IMG/VR virus record: IMGVR_UViG_3300046534_001341
Span: 1-64,000 of that record
DNA from: a virus
Reading direction: 5' to 3' (one strand)
Length of the DNA stretch: 64,000 nt
Position numbers and translations under genes: made by a program. Shown piece after piece: positions 48,992 to 55,952 of this stretch. A model generated the notes under the pieces. The model was not told the DNA's origin. It saw only the letters and a program-made list of their open reading frames with translations, and searched no databases. Position 1 is the first letter of the stretch. Every line of letters starts with the position of its first letter.

Positions 48992-49972
48992 ATGGAAATC
49001 AAGAACCTAGAACAAATGTGCATTGAAGACCGCTATTCTCGTAGCAACATCCGTGCTCGTGTCCTTCTGGACATCATGGATAGTGTTGAAACCGATCTTG
49101 CTATAGCCTTCGACAAGGCAGCACAGGCCATTCACAACTATGCCTACGGAAAAGTATCACAGACTTATTGGTCATCCAAACTGGTGCGTGTACAGCACCT
49201 ACGTAACCTATTAGATAAAAAAATGACCATCAATGATCTTGTACTTGAGATCTTAATTATCGTTATGCCTATGAAGACCGCTCAGCCTATACAGGGGCCG
49301 TGTGGTCGCTTAGGTGGTATGTTAGGTTACGGGGATATATTCGATGGCGTAAAGACGGCTGCGGAGCTACTAGCAGTAGTGTGCTTCTCAGACCTTTACG
49401 ACATCATTCCAGCTAGGGAAAGCGAGGGCGACAGTATGTCTATAATGCCACGTTACTCCCTAGAAAATGAAACCAATCAGTTCATTTCAGACACCAAGTA
49501 CCTACCTCCTATGATCTGTAAGCCTGAAGTATTGACTCGCAACTTTCAGAGTGGGTACCTAACCATAGAAGACTCAGTGATCCTGAAGGGTGTGAACCAC
49601 CATGAAGAGTATGTATCTCTGGATGTGCTCAACATGGCTAATGGTACCGCGCTAGCCTTGGACACTAACATCTTACGTATGAAGGAAAAGCCTAATAAGC
49701 CGTTCGATTCACTACATAAAGATGGGTCTGTACCAACAGTTAAAGTGATCTTGGAACGTGAGAAGAACTTTTTGGAACTGAAGGCAGCATCAAAAATTGT
49801 GTACAAAGAGTTACTAGATAACGGCAATGAGTTCTTCAACTGCCATAAATTCGACTCTCGTTCACGCAAGTACTCTCAGGGGTACCACGTCCACATTCAG
49901 GGAAGTGAGTATAAGAAAGCCATTATTAACCTGGCTACGGAGGAAGTGATCACAGATGGTATTATCTTATGA
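48992..49972 (+). CDS. RNAP1 subunit of heterodimeric N4-type RNA polymerase II
   Basis: This 326-residue protein corresponds to the N-terminal half of a T7-like polymerase. Its end carries the DxxGR-equivalent motif FDSRSRKYSQGYHVHIQG, followed by KAIINLA, matching the T7 segment before motif A. In N4, gp15 and gp16 split the enzyme at the same place and together transcribe middle genes. The usual Gly of DxxGR is Ser here. The gene is longer than N4 gp15 (about 270). A hairpin element lies just upstream. Confidence 0.88.
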   Translation: MEIKNLEQMCIEDRYSRSNIRARVLLDIMDSVETDLAIAFDKAAQAIHNYAYGKVSQTYWSSKLVRVQHLRNLLDKKMTINDLVLEILIIVMPMKTAQPIQGPCGRLGGMLGYGDIFDGVKTAAELLAVVCFSDLYDIIPARESEGDSMSIMPRYSLENETNQFISDTKYLPPMICKPEVLTRNFQSGYLTIEDSVILKGVNHHEEYVSLDVLNMANGTALALDTNILRMKEKPNKPFDSLHKDGSVPTVKVILEREKNFLELKAASKIVYKELLDNGNEFFNCHKFDSRSRKYSQGYHVHIQGSEYKKAIINLATEEVITDGIIL

Positions 49973-50187
49973 AAATGCCTGACAGACCTTTCGGTACATT
50001 CCCCTACGACATCTTCAATGTGATTACAGATCATGAAGGGGAGTTCGTACAGCACGCCGTGGCCAGACACTTCACCATGTCCCTGAGTAATGCCCAGCAA
50101 TGGGTTGATTACCATGAATATTCAATTAAGCGACTAAAGCTTAGAAAACTCTTGGAAAGTAAAAATGGAAGAACCAAGGCTACCTAA
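49969..50187 (+). CDS. family C small protein 1, LRKLL tail
   Basis: A 72-residue protein overlapping the RNAP1 stop by four bases: PDRPFGTFPYDIFNVIT, a helix with HFTMSLSNAQQWVDYH, and a KRLKLRKLLESK tail. It is paralogous to the following gene (F/IPxDI, H-x-T/D helix, W-x-x-x, tail). Its position between the two RNAP subunits hints at a link to the polymerase. Confidence 0.6.
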   Translation: MKMPDRPFGTFPYDIFNVITDHEGEFVQHAVARHFTMSLSNAQQWVDYHEYSIKRLKLRKLLESKNGRTKAT

Positions 50188-50404
50188 AGGCATGATCCCA
50201 CCTGATATCTACAGGATTATTATAGGCCGTATTGACGGTGTTCATGCAGTAACGGCTTTGTGTCATTACACAGATCTAAACGAAGAAGAGGCATCAGATT
50301 GGTTTGCCTTCTATAAGTGGGCAGCAGCAAATCGTGAAGCCCGACTAGAACAAGCACACAAAGAAAACCAACTCAAAATATTACTAAGACTCAAAAGGAA
50401 ATAG
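50165..50404 (+). CDS. family C small protein 2, LKILL tail
   Basis: A 79-residue protein overlapping its paralogue: PKGMIPPDIYRIIIG, ALCHYTDLNEEEASDWFAFY, then KENQLKILLRLKRK. The gene lies two bases from the RNAP2 start, and its tail codons carry the AGGA ribosome site of RNAP2. Confidence 0.65.
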   Translation: MEEPRLPKGMIPPDIYRIIIGRIDGVHAVTALCHYTDLNEEEASDWFAFYKWAAANREARLEQAHKENQLKILLRLKRK

Positions 50405-50406
50405 CA

Positions 50407-51402
50407 ATGCAAACATTCTCAGGTTTAGATTATACAAAGATCGCCGTAGCAAATGCCTTCGGCAATGATAAAGATGTCTGGGATGATCGCATTGATTGGG
50501 CTGAAAAGTTCCTTGAGAAGCAGTCGGCTCATACGATGCGTAAAGCAGATGAGCCATTCTTAATGAGGAAGGCTGTGAACGCTTACAACGATGCAGTGGC
50601 TGGTAAGGCTACTGGTTACATAATGGGCCTAGATGCCACGTCCTCAGGGCTTCAGATAATGGCTGCCTTGAGTGGTTGCCTGACTACTGCCCGTAACGTG
50701 AATCTTATCAATACCGGTTCAAGAGAAGATATATACCTGAAAGTAACCAAGCGCATGCAGGAACTGTGCCCTCACCTAAACATCACACGTAACCTTCTAA
50801 AGCACCCAATCATGACGTTCTTCTACAACTCTAAGGCGCAGCCTGAAGGTGTATTTGGAAAGGACACCCCTGAGCTAGATGCTTTCTACGAAGTACTGCA
50901 TGAACTCCTACCGGGAGCCATGGAAGTAATGCGCATGATTCAGGCATGTTGGAATCCTGAAGCCACTGAACATAAGTGGACCGCACCTGATGGACACGTA
51001 TCTATACCTTTGGTTATGGACTACGTAGACACCAAGATCGAAGTAGAAGAGTTAGGTAAGGCTACATTCACCCACCGCGCCAAGATCGTTATGTCTGATG
51101 AGCGTGGCTTATCATTACCGGCAAATGTGAACCAATCGATTGATGCTTACATCGTTCGTATGATGTATCGCATGGCTCATAGTCAGGGTTGGGAAATCCT
51201 AACAGTACATGACGCATTCTTCTGCACACCGAATAATGTGAATCGTATGCGTATGAACTACAACAAGATCTTATCTAAGATCGCCTCATCCAACATGCTT
51301 TGTGACATCTTGAAAGAGATCACAGGCAATAAGGGAACTATCAAGAAGATGTCTACTACACTTCCTGGCTTGATCCTTAAAGCAAACTATTCACTTAGCT
51401 AG
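50407..51402 (+). CDS. RNAP2 subunit of heterodimeric N4-type RNA polymerase II (catalytic)
   Basis: The 331-residue protein carries the T7-type catalytic motifs: motif A GLDATSSGLQ with D76, motif B LLKHPIMTFFYNSK with K132 and Y140, and motif C TVHDAFF with D269. It is the catalytic palm-and-fingers part, equivalent to N4 gp16, and needs RNAP1 to act. It is separated from RNAP1 by two family C genes. Confidence 0.93.
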   Translation: MQTFSGLDYTKIAVANAFGNDKDVWDDRIDWAEKFLEKQSAHTMRKADEPFLMRKAVNAYNDAVAGKATGYIMGLDATSSGLQIMAALSGCLTTARNVNLINTGSREDIYLKVTKRMQELCPHLNITRNLLKHPIMTFFYNSKAQPEGVFGKDTPELDAFYEVLHELLPGAMEVMRMIQACWNPEATEHKWTAPDGHVSIPLVMDYVDTKIEVEELGKATFTHRAKIVMSDERGLSLPANVNQSIDAYIVRMMYRMAHSQGWEILTVHDAFFCTPNNVNRMRMNYNKILSKIASSNMLCDILKEITGNKGTIKKMSTTLPGLILKANYSLS

Positions 51403-51441
51403 GAGCTAACCACGGAAAAAGAACGACATATTAGAATCTGT

Positions 51442-51470
51442 TAAGTACGTTAACAATAAACTTTATGGGG
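51442..51470 (+). repeat. direct repeat, copy 1 (gene leader)
   Basis: A 29-base leader that ends in the ribosome site TATGGGG recurs at 51661-51689 with 27 matches. It contains AATAAACTTTA, AT-rich as expected for N4-type middle promoters, so it may be a promoter plus ribosome site copied with the gene. Confidence 0.6.
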
Positions 51471-51471
51471 A

Positions 51472-51663
51472 ATGAAAATGGATGATTACACAGTAAAACG
51501 GATGGGTCTTATATTAGCTGTTCAAGCAGAAGTCGAGGGCATGAAAGCTGCTAACCTAGTGAGTGATTTACAAGAGTATGGCGGAGGGCATTTCGATGAA
51601 AAAGCCGAAGAAATACGTAATATAGTTAACGCTAATGACCACCAGTTAGATTTAATGGGCTAA
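51472..51663 (+). CDS. small acidic protein
   Basis: The 63-residue product (ATG 51478 is an alternative start) is helical and acidic (LILAVQAEVEGMKAANLVSD). It sits between two copies of a repeated leader. The function is unknown. Confidence 0.5.
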   Translation: MKMDDYTVKRMGLILAVQAEVEGMKAANLVSDLQEYGGGHFDEKAEEIRNIVNANDHQLDLMG

Positions 51664-51689
51664 GAACGTAAACAATAAACTTTATGGGG
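51661..51689 (+). repeat. direct repeat, copy 2 (gene leader)
   Basis: Second copy of the 51442-51470 leader, immediately upstream of the 51696 ATG. Confidence 0.6.
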
Positions 51690-51695
51690 TACAAA

Positions 51696-51980
51696 ATGAG
51701 TGATACAACACAATTAAACAAACCTCTTTGGCATCAGAACCTGACATATGGGCAGGTGGAGGCCGAAGCAGAAAAGGACTATCCTAAGGTTATATACAAT
51801 CTGCATGAGGATTGTTTATGCCTACGCGAAGAGCTGGCGGCTTTGAAAGCTGATCGCGGGCTGCTCGTCACTGCGCTTTTATCAATTGTAGATTCTAATA
51901 GCTTCGATCCAGATGATGGGCGCTATATGTCAAATATTGCAGAACTAGCATTAAAAAAGGCGGCGACAAATGGAGTCTAG
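51696..51980 (+). CDS. small phage protein of unknown function
   Basis: ATG 51696 follows GGGG in the repeated leader. The 94-residue product has a KPLWHQNLTYGQVEAEAEKD start and a helical EELAALKADRGLLVTALLSI middle ending LALKKAATNGV, a pattern of generic phage accessory proteins. The function is unknown. Confidence 0.55.
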   Translation: MSDTTQLNKPLWHQNLTYGQVEAEAEKDYPKVIYNLHEDCLCLREELAALKADRGLLVTALLSIVDSNSFDPDDGRYMSNIAELALKKAATNGV

Positions 51981-52047
51981 ACAGGTGATTACAGCGGTAG
52001 TGCTGAATGCTCAAAAGCTCACAAACCAGATAGAGGAAAAATCATGA
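51970..52047 (+). CDS. 25-residue peptide, possible
   Basis: An ATG overlapping the previous gene opens 25 codons that end overlapping the next ATG, so coupling could allow translation. The peptide (VVLNAQKLTNQIEEKS at its end) has no recognised role; it may be only a coupling leader. Confidence 0.35.
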   Translation: MESRQVITAVVLNAQKLTNQIEEKS

Positions 52048-52241
52048 AAGCAAAAGAACTACGTGATGAATTCTGGGATGATCATGCTTGCCCCTCTTGG
52101 GGACGGTTAGGTACAACAGCCACGCAGAACGATTACCCTGAAGAAGTCCGAATGGCTTGGACAGACTTCTTATACTTCTCACACGATGCAGGAAACATCT
52201 CTGCAGAAGTCATGGACAACACCTTACTGGCTCCTGAATAG
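52044..52241 (+). CDS. small acidic protein
   Basis: The 65-residue product is rich in Trp, Asp and Glu (LRDEFWDDHACPSWGRLG, VRMAWTDFLYFSHDAG). AGAGGAA lies before the ATG. It is the last gene before a strong terminator. Acidic small proteins of this kind can be DNA mimics, but nothing confirms it. Confidence 0.55.
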   Translation: MKAKELRDEFWDDHACPSWGRLGTTATQNDYPEEVRMAWTDFLYFSHDAGNISAEVMDNTLLAPE

Positions 52242-52282
52242 GGCCGCCTCCGTCGGCTGTTTGCCCTGTTCGTAATAGAAGT

Positions 52283-52318
52283 CTCGCTAGCGAGGAAAAA
52301 GTTATGAAACCGATAGGC
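52283..52318 (+). promoter_or_regulatory. palindrome and five-codon leader ORF
   Basis: A perfect 12-base palindrome (CTCGCTAGCGAG, 52283-52294) lies in the 168-base gap after 52241. It is followed by GAGGAAAAA and an ATG with only five codons. It may be a remnant gene start or an operator-like site; the rest of the gap is the terminator below. Confidence 0.3.
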
Positions 52319-52358
52319 TAAAAACCTAAAACACCCAAAAGCCTACCATAGGCAAACG

Positions 52359-52394
52359 AGCCCCTAACCTTAACCGGTTGGGGGCTTATTTTTT
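52359..52394 (+). terminator. rho-independent terminator
   Basis: AGCCCCTAACC and GGTTGGGGGCT pair around a six-base loop with TATTTTTT following. It separates the RNAP2 transcription unit from the Cys-rich gene array. Confidence 0.85.
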
Positions 52395-52409
52395 GCCAAA
52401 GGAGGCAAT

Positions 52410-52649
52410 ATGAACGAATTAGATCTTATGAATTTACTGTGGGTAGTGTGGTTTATTTTATGCACCATCCTATCCTTGGGCTTAGCTATTTATACTAAGT
52501 GCGGGGGTGACGCACTGTTATTGATTTTAATGGCTGGTTTCTTTGGGCCGTTTATATGGGTGCTAATAGGTTTGGCCACTCTCATATTATTGATGGCGTT
52601 TTTAGGGGAGCAACTCCTTAAATTCCTAAGGAGGGGGCATGACCAATAA
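52410..52649 (+). CDS. two-helix membrane protein
   Basis: This 79-residue protein has two long hydrophobic helices (about residues 9-27 and 34-66) and a basic end. GGAGGCAAT before the ATG is a near-ideal ribosome site. The gene overlaps the first Cys-rich gene. It may anchor or partner the following proteins. Confidence 0.6.
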   Translation: MNELDLMNLLWVVWFILCTILSLGLAIYTKCGGDALLLILMAGFFGPFIWVLIGLATLILLMAFLGEQLLKFLRRGHDQ

Positions 52650-52854
52650 GGCAGTATTAGACGAAGATGAGTGCATCGTGTGCACGCACAATAAACATGC
52701 AAAAGGCATAATATGGAGGTTGAGGGTGAACAACATTATGACAGATAAGCCTGTTGAAGGTGTAAGAAGAGAATTCGTATATTGCAGTTATTGTGATGCG
52801 GGCAAAGAACTAGCCAAACAGGAGCTACTACGTGAGCTACTTATCAAAAAATAA
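52639..52854 (+). CDS. family D Cys-rich protein 1, LRELL tail
   Basis: The 71-residue protein opens the array: C-x2-C (ECIVCTH), a basic loop, then FVYCSYCDAGKELAKQELLRELL. Family plan: C-x2-C, 25-40 residues, Y/F-C-x-[YWF]-C, G-x-x-L/M-x-K/E, helix and LKxLL tail. Four Cys would make a zinc finger. AAGGAGG is upstream. Confidence 0.65.
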   Translation: MTNKAVLDEDECIVCTHNKHAKGIIWRLRVNNIMTDKPVEGVRREFVYCSYCDAGKELAKQELLRELLIKK

Positions 52855-53026
52855 CCCTAGAAAGATCTGCCCAGTATGCAAGGATACAGGTAAGACCTGG
52901 AAAAACCTACCTAGCGGTGTGCTAGATAAAAGTCCTAGAGGGGTTACATACTGCTGGTGCCCTGTAGGTGAGAAAATGGAAAAAAAGAAAGAACTCCGTG
53001 ACCTGCTTATGGGAGTTAAATCATGA
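52832..53026 (+). CDS. family D Cys-rich protein 2, LRDLL tail
   Basis: GTG start with GGAG eight bases upstream. KICPVCKDTGKTWKN, then YCWCPVGEKMEKKKELRDLLMG. The CPVCKDTG front resembles DnaJ-type Cys repeats. 64 residues, overlaps both neighbours. Confidence 0.65.
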   Translation: MSYLSKNNPRKICPVCKDTGKTWKNLPSGVLDKSPRGVTYCWCPVGEKMEKKKELRDLLMGVKS

Positions 53027-53283
53027 CAGAAGGGTGTAAGGCGTGTGGTTTTGGGTTGCTACCGAAAGAGTATAAAAAATTTGAAGAGCTTCAGCACGAG
53101 CAGGGGTCGACCATCCCAATGCAGTATTGTTTTTGTGCTAATGGACAGAGACTAGCCAAAGAGGGTCGGCTACGTAATCTACTAACAGGAGAAAAATCGA
53201 ATCAATATACGGTACCTGACGACGTAGATTACAAAGATGCCGAGGATAAGGTAAGGGATTGGTTGGACTTAGGGGTTATATAG
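53023..53283 (+). CDS. family D Cys-rich protein 3, LRNLL motif
   Basis: 86 residues: CKACGFGLLP, YCFCANGQRLAKEGRLRNLLTGEK, then 24 further acidic residues, so the tail motif is internal here as in 47846-48319. Confidence 0.65.
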   Translation: MTEGCKACGFGLLPKEYKKFEELQHEQGSTIPMQYCFCANGQRLAKEGRLRNLLTGEKSNQYTVPDDVDYKDAEDKVRDWLDLGVI

Positions 53284-53480
53284 TGGGTTACTTAGGTAGG
53301 AAATATAACTATAAAGAGCAGTGCAGGACATGCGGGGGCAAGGGTAGATACCGTGAACGTAGAGCCCCTGATCCTAATGACCCCCATAGGGGTCGTAACC
53401 CAACTCAACTATGCCATTGCCCTGCAGGTGAACAAAAGGCTCGTGATGAGGCTTGGGATCGGATACAGAATGATAGTTAG
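53283..53480 (+). CDS. family D Cys-rich protein 4, tail lost
   Basis: A GTG overlapping the previous stop gives 65 residues with CRTCGGKGRYRER, then LCHCPAGEQKARDEAWDRIQ. The Cys core is intact but the helix ends without LKxLL. An upstream in-frame TTG is also possible. Confidence 0.6.
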   Translation: MGYLGRKYNYKEQCRTCGGKGRYRERRAPDPNDPHRGRNPTQLCHCPAGEQKARDEAWDRIQNDS

Positions 53481-53658
53481 ACATGTTGAATGCAGGGCCT
53501 GTACTAAAGATGCTTGGGACTTACCCAGATGTGTCATAAACCGTACAGCACCTGACGGGTCGTTTAGACGAGCCAGTTCTTTTTGCCTGTGTGCGGTAGG
53601 TAGGCACCTACTTCAGGTTTACTCACTCAAACAATTATTGAAAGGAAAGAGGATATGA
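53470..53658 (+). CDS. family D Cys-rich protein 5, LKQLL tail
   Basis: ATG 53470 gives 62 residues: ECRACTKDAWDLPRC, then FCLCAVGRHLLQVYSLKQLLKGK. The tail codons also contain GGAAAGAGG, the ribosome site of the next gene. Confidence 0.6.
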   Translation: MIVRHVECRACTKDAWDLPRCVINRTAPDGSFRRASSFCLCAVGRHLLQVYSLKQLLKGKRI

Positions 53659-54104
53659 ATGACCTAATACTGTGGGCAGTAGTGACGGCAGTGATGTCAG
53701 CGCCTGTAATACTACTCATGAAAATATATGAGTGGAAAGCTTGCGTGCTCTTTGGGCACCACCCCAGTGAGTGGACGTGGGCGCAGGATGGGTATAACTC
53801 CCCTGTGCCTAATGAAGAACGGATCTTGTTCAGCCAGATGCACGGGCATTGTCGCCACTGCAAAGTGGAGGTACGTACGTTTAGTGAGCAGCATAGACTT
53901 ACAGCCTATTACACCAAAGAGCAGTGTGCCCAGTACGGGTATGAATTCGTTGATAAGAAAGAATACGAACTCAAGAAACTGCTTCTAGGTAAACGTAACG
54001 ACGATGACCTATTCACTAGAAGTAACCAGATAAATTCAGGCATGCCTATGTTGGGCACAACAGGAAGGGTGATCAAAGTCGGCTTCCCTAGGAAGCTTAT
54101 ATGA
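53655..54104 (+). CDS. membrane-anchored His/Cys protein with LKKLL motif
   Basis: The 149-residue product has an N-terminal transmembrane helix (ILWAVVTAVMSAPVILLM), then C-V-L-F-G-H-H and, 35 residues on, HGHCRHCKVEVRTF, a likely zinc site. KKEYELKKLLLGKR follows near residue 115, then a 35-residue polar end. It is not a simple family D member but carries the same tail motif. Confidence 0.6.
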   Translation: MNDLILWAVVTAVMSAPVILLMKIYEWKACVLFGHHPSEWTWAQDGYNSPVPNEERILFSQMHGHCRHCKVEVRTFSEQHRLTAYYTKEQCAQYGYEFVDKKEYELKKLLLGKRNDDDLFTRSNQINSGMPMLGTTGRVIKVGFPRKLI

Positions 54105-54250
54105 AACAAACAACCAAAAAGTGTCCCAAGTGCGGCAACACTCATCTGATCTTACTACAATCCCAGAACCTCAAGGTCTGTATGAACCATAAACCTAAAG
54201 CAGTCCTAATTCCTTGGTTCTTGGATAAAGGACAAAGGCCTTTACTATGA
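54101..54250 (+). CDS. 49-residue zinc-ribbon protein
   Basis: ATG 54101 overlaps the previous stop and the frame ends overlapping the next ATG. KCPKCGNTHL, then KVCMNHK gives a C-x2-C and C-x2-H knuckle pair of a small zinc ribbon. No LKxLL tail. Likely translated because of double coupling. Confidence 0.6.
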   Translation: MKQTTKKCPKCGNTHLILLQSQNLKVCMNHKPKAVLIPWFLDKGQRPLL

Positions 54251-54450
54251 GAAAAGCTGTCACGTTTAACCCACACTGGGTGGGTGAGGAGCCTGCTTGG
54301 GACATCCGTTTATTAAATGGGGATCACCACCGCAGCGTTACTAAAACTACTATTTTAGCTGTAAGCACTAGAAGACATGGCACCAGTGTATTGGAGTGCG
54401 ATGTTCAAGATTACGGCACACACCACTTAAAAATAGCAGCGCAGAAATGA
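54247..54450 (+). CDS. small protein in Cys-rich array
   Basis: The 67-residue product lacks Cys pairs and the tail. It is beta-rich and basic (FNPHWVGEEPAWDIRLLNG, KTTILAVSTRRHG). It overlaps both neighbours. The function is unknown. Confidence 0.5.
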   Translation: MRKAVTFNPHWVGEEPAWDIRLLNGDHHRSVTKTTILAVSTRRHGTSVLECDVQDYGTHHLKIAAQK

Positions 54451-54632
54451 GCAAGTGCGGTATGTGCTCTCATGATGCTGTACATACCGCGACAGGTATA
54501 TTACCTCCCCTGCATGATTGGGGTACATTTACCTTTTGTCGTTGGTGTGTGAAGGGCGCCCAACTCAAAAAAGAACAGGCACTTAGGCAACTACTTAGAG
54601 GAGACCCTCCATGTGCAAAACCAGAGATATAA
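54447..54632 (+). CDS. family D Cys-rich protein 6, LRQLL tail
   Basis: ATG 54447 overlaps the preceding stop. KCGMCSHDAVHTATG, then FCRWCVKGAQLKKEQALRQLLRGD. 61 residues. The tail codons contain AGAGGAG, the ribosome site of the next gene, so protein motif and ribosome site share bases. Confidence 0.65.
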   Translation: MSKCGMCSHDAVHTATGILPPLHDWGTFTFCRWCVKGAQLKKEQALRQLLRGDPPCAKPEI

Positions 54633-54877
54633 GTAAACCTGAAGAATGCGTAATGTGCTCAGAGGGTTGTGACCCAGCCGCCACAGGCAGAAGACCCCAC
54701 AAAAAGTTCAGTACTGAATTCTGCGTTTGGTGTGATCTAGGTATACAGTTGGAAAAGGAACATAACCTCAAGAAATTACTTCTCAATGATAAGAAACCCC
54801 GAACAATTGCCGATCTTATACGCAAACAAATGAATGCAAAAGGGGCGGCCTCCGGCCGCTTTGTTCCCAAAAATTAA
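54611..54877 (+). CDS. family D Cys-rich protein 7, LKKLL motif
   Basis: 88 residues: ECVMCSEGCDPAATG, then FCVWCDLGIQLEKEHNLKKLLLND, with a 25-residue basic extension ending in a short GAASGRFVPKN. It is the last of the array and lies 21 bases before the AAA+ gene. Confidence 0.65.
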   Translation: MCKTRDISKPEECVMCSEGCDPAATGRRPHKKFSTEFCVWCDLGIQLEKEHNLKKLLLNDKKPRTIADLIRKQMNAKGAASGRFVPKN

Positions 54878-54898
54878 TACACCCAAAAAGGAAATACC

Positions 54899-55948
54899 AT
54901 GCAGCAGATTACAGCAGTACAAGCACCAGAGTTATTGATGGATGTAATGAAGGCCGGATTGGTTCCGATGATAGTATCATCCCCCGGCATTGGTAAGTCG
55001 TCAATCGCCAAGCAAATTGCAGAAGACCGTAACCTGAAGGTTATTGATTTACGTTTATCTCAGTGTGATCCAAGTGATCTACTTGGTTTTCCCTCAATCA
55101 ATAAAGACAAAACCAAAGCTGGTTATGTACCAATGGATACTTTCCCTATTAAGGGTGATCCAATACCATCACGTACGGTTAATGGTGTAGTCAAACCTTA
55201 CGCAGGCTGGTTACTTTTCTTAGATGAAATGAACTCAGCAGCAAAGTCAGTACAAGCAGCGGCTTACAAAATAGTCTTGGATCGACAAGTTGGCCTACAT
55301 GATCTGCATAAAAGCGTAGCTGTAATGGCAGCCGGTAACCTATCTACGGATAAGGCGATCGTGACTAAACTTGGTACGGCCATGCAATCACGTATGGTTC
55401 ACTTTCACCTACGTGAAGACTTCAAGTCTTGGATGGCATGGGCGGCGACTTCAGGTATTGATTACCGCATCACTTCTTTCTTGAACTTCAAGCCAGAAGC
55501 GTTATTCAATTTCTCACCTGACCACAATGACTGCACTTTCGCATGTCCTCGTACATGGGAATTTGTGTCTAAGATCGTGATTAATTGGAAAGAGATTGGT
55601 TCTGATAAATCACCTTTAATCGGGGGCACAATCGGTGAAGGTATGGGTCGTGAATTCCTAGCCTTCTGTCAGGTGTTTGGGGAACTCCCAACAATCAGTG
55701 AGATAGTTAACAACCCTATGGGTACTAAGCTGTCTGACGAGCCTACAGTACGTTATGCCTTAACAGGTATGATTGGGTCACACATCACCCCAAATAACTC
55801 AGATGCGTTAATGAAATTTGTTGATCGTATGCCTGTGGAATTTCAAATCATCACGCTTCAATCAGCACTATTACGTGACCCTAGCCTATTGTCTCAAGGC
55901 TCTGCATTCGATGCTTGGGTTACCAAACACGCTTCACGTTTAATGTAA
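54899..55948 (+). CDS. AAA+ ATPase, MoxR-like (N4-type)
   Basis: The 349-residue protein has Walker A SSPGIGKSS (K33) and Walker B LLFLDEMNSA (D109, E110), with an AAGNL sensor segment around residue 143, as in MoxR/CbbQ AAA+ proteins. The vWA/metallopeptidase-like gene two genes downstream is its usual partner (MoxR-vWA pair). N4-like phages keep this pair next to the RNAP genes, but its role is not settled; it may remodel host or replication complexes. Confidence 0.88.
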   Translation: MQQITAVQAPELLMDVMKAGLVPMIVSSPGIGKSSIAKQIAEDRNLKVIDLRLSQCDPSDLLGFPSINKDKTKAGYVPMDTFPIKGDPIPSRTVNGVVKPYAGWLLFLDEMNSAAKSVQAAAYKIVLDRQVGLHDLHKSVAVMAAGNLSTDKAIVTKLGTAMQSRMVHFHLREDFKSWMAWAATSGIDYRITSFLNFKPEALFNFSPDHNDCTFACPRTWEFVSKIVINWKEIGSDKSPLIGGTIGEGMGREFLAFCQVFGELPTISEIVNNPMGTKLSDEPTVRYALTGMIGSHITPNNSDALMKFVDRMPVEFQIITLQSALLRDPSLLSQGSAFDAWVTKHASRLM

Positions 55949-55952
55949 GGTA

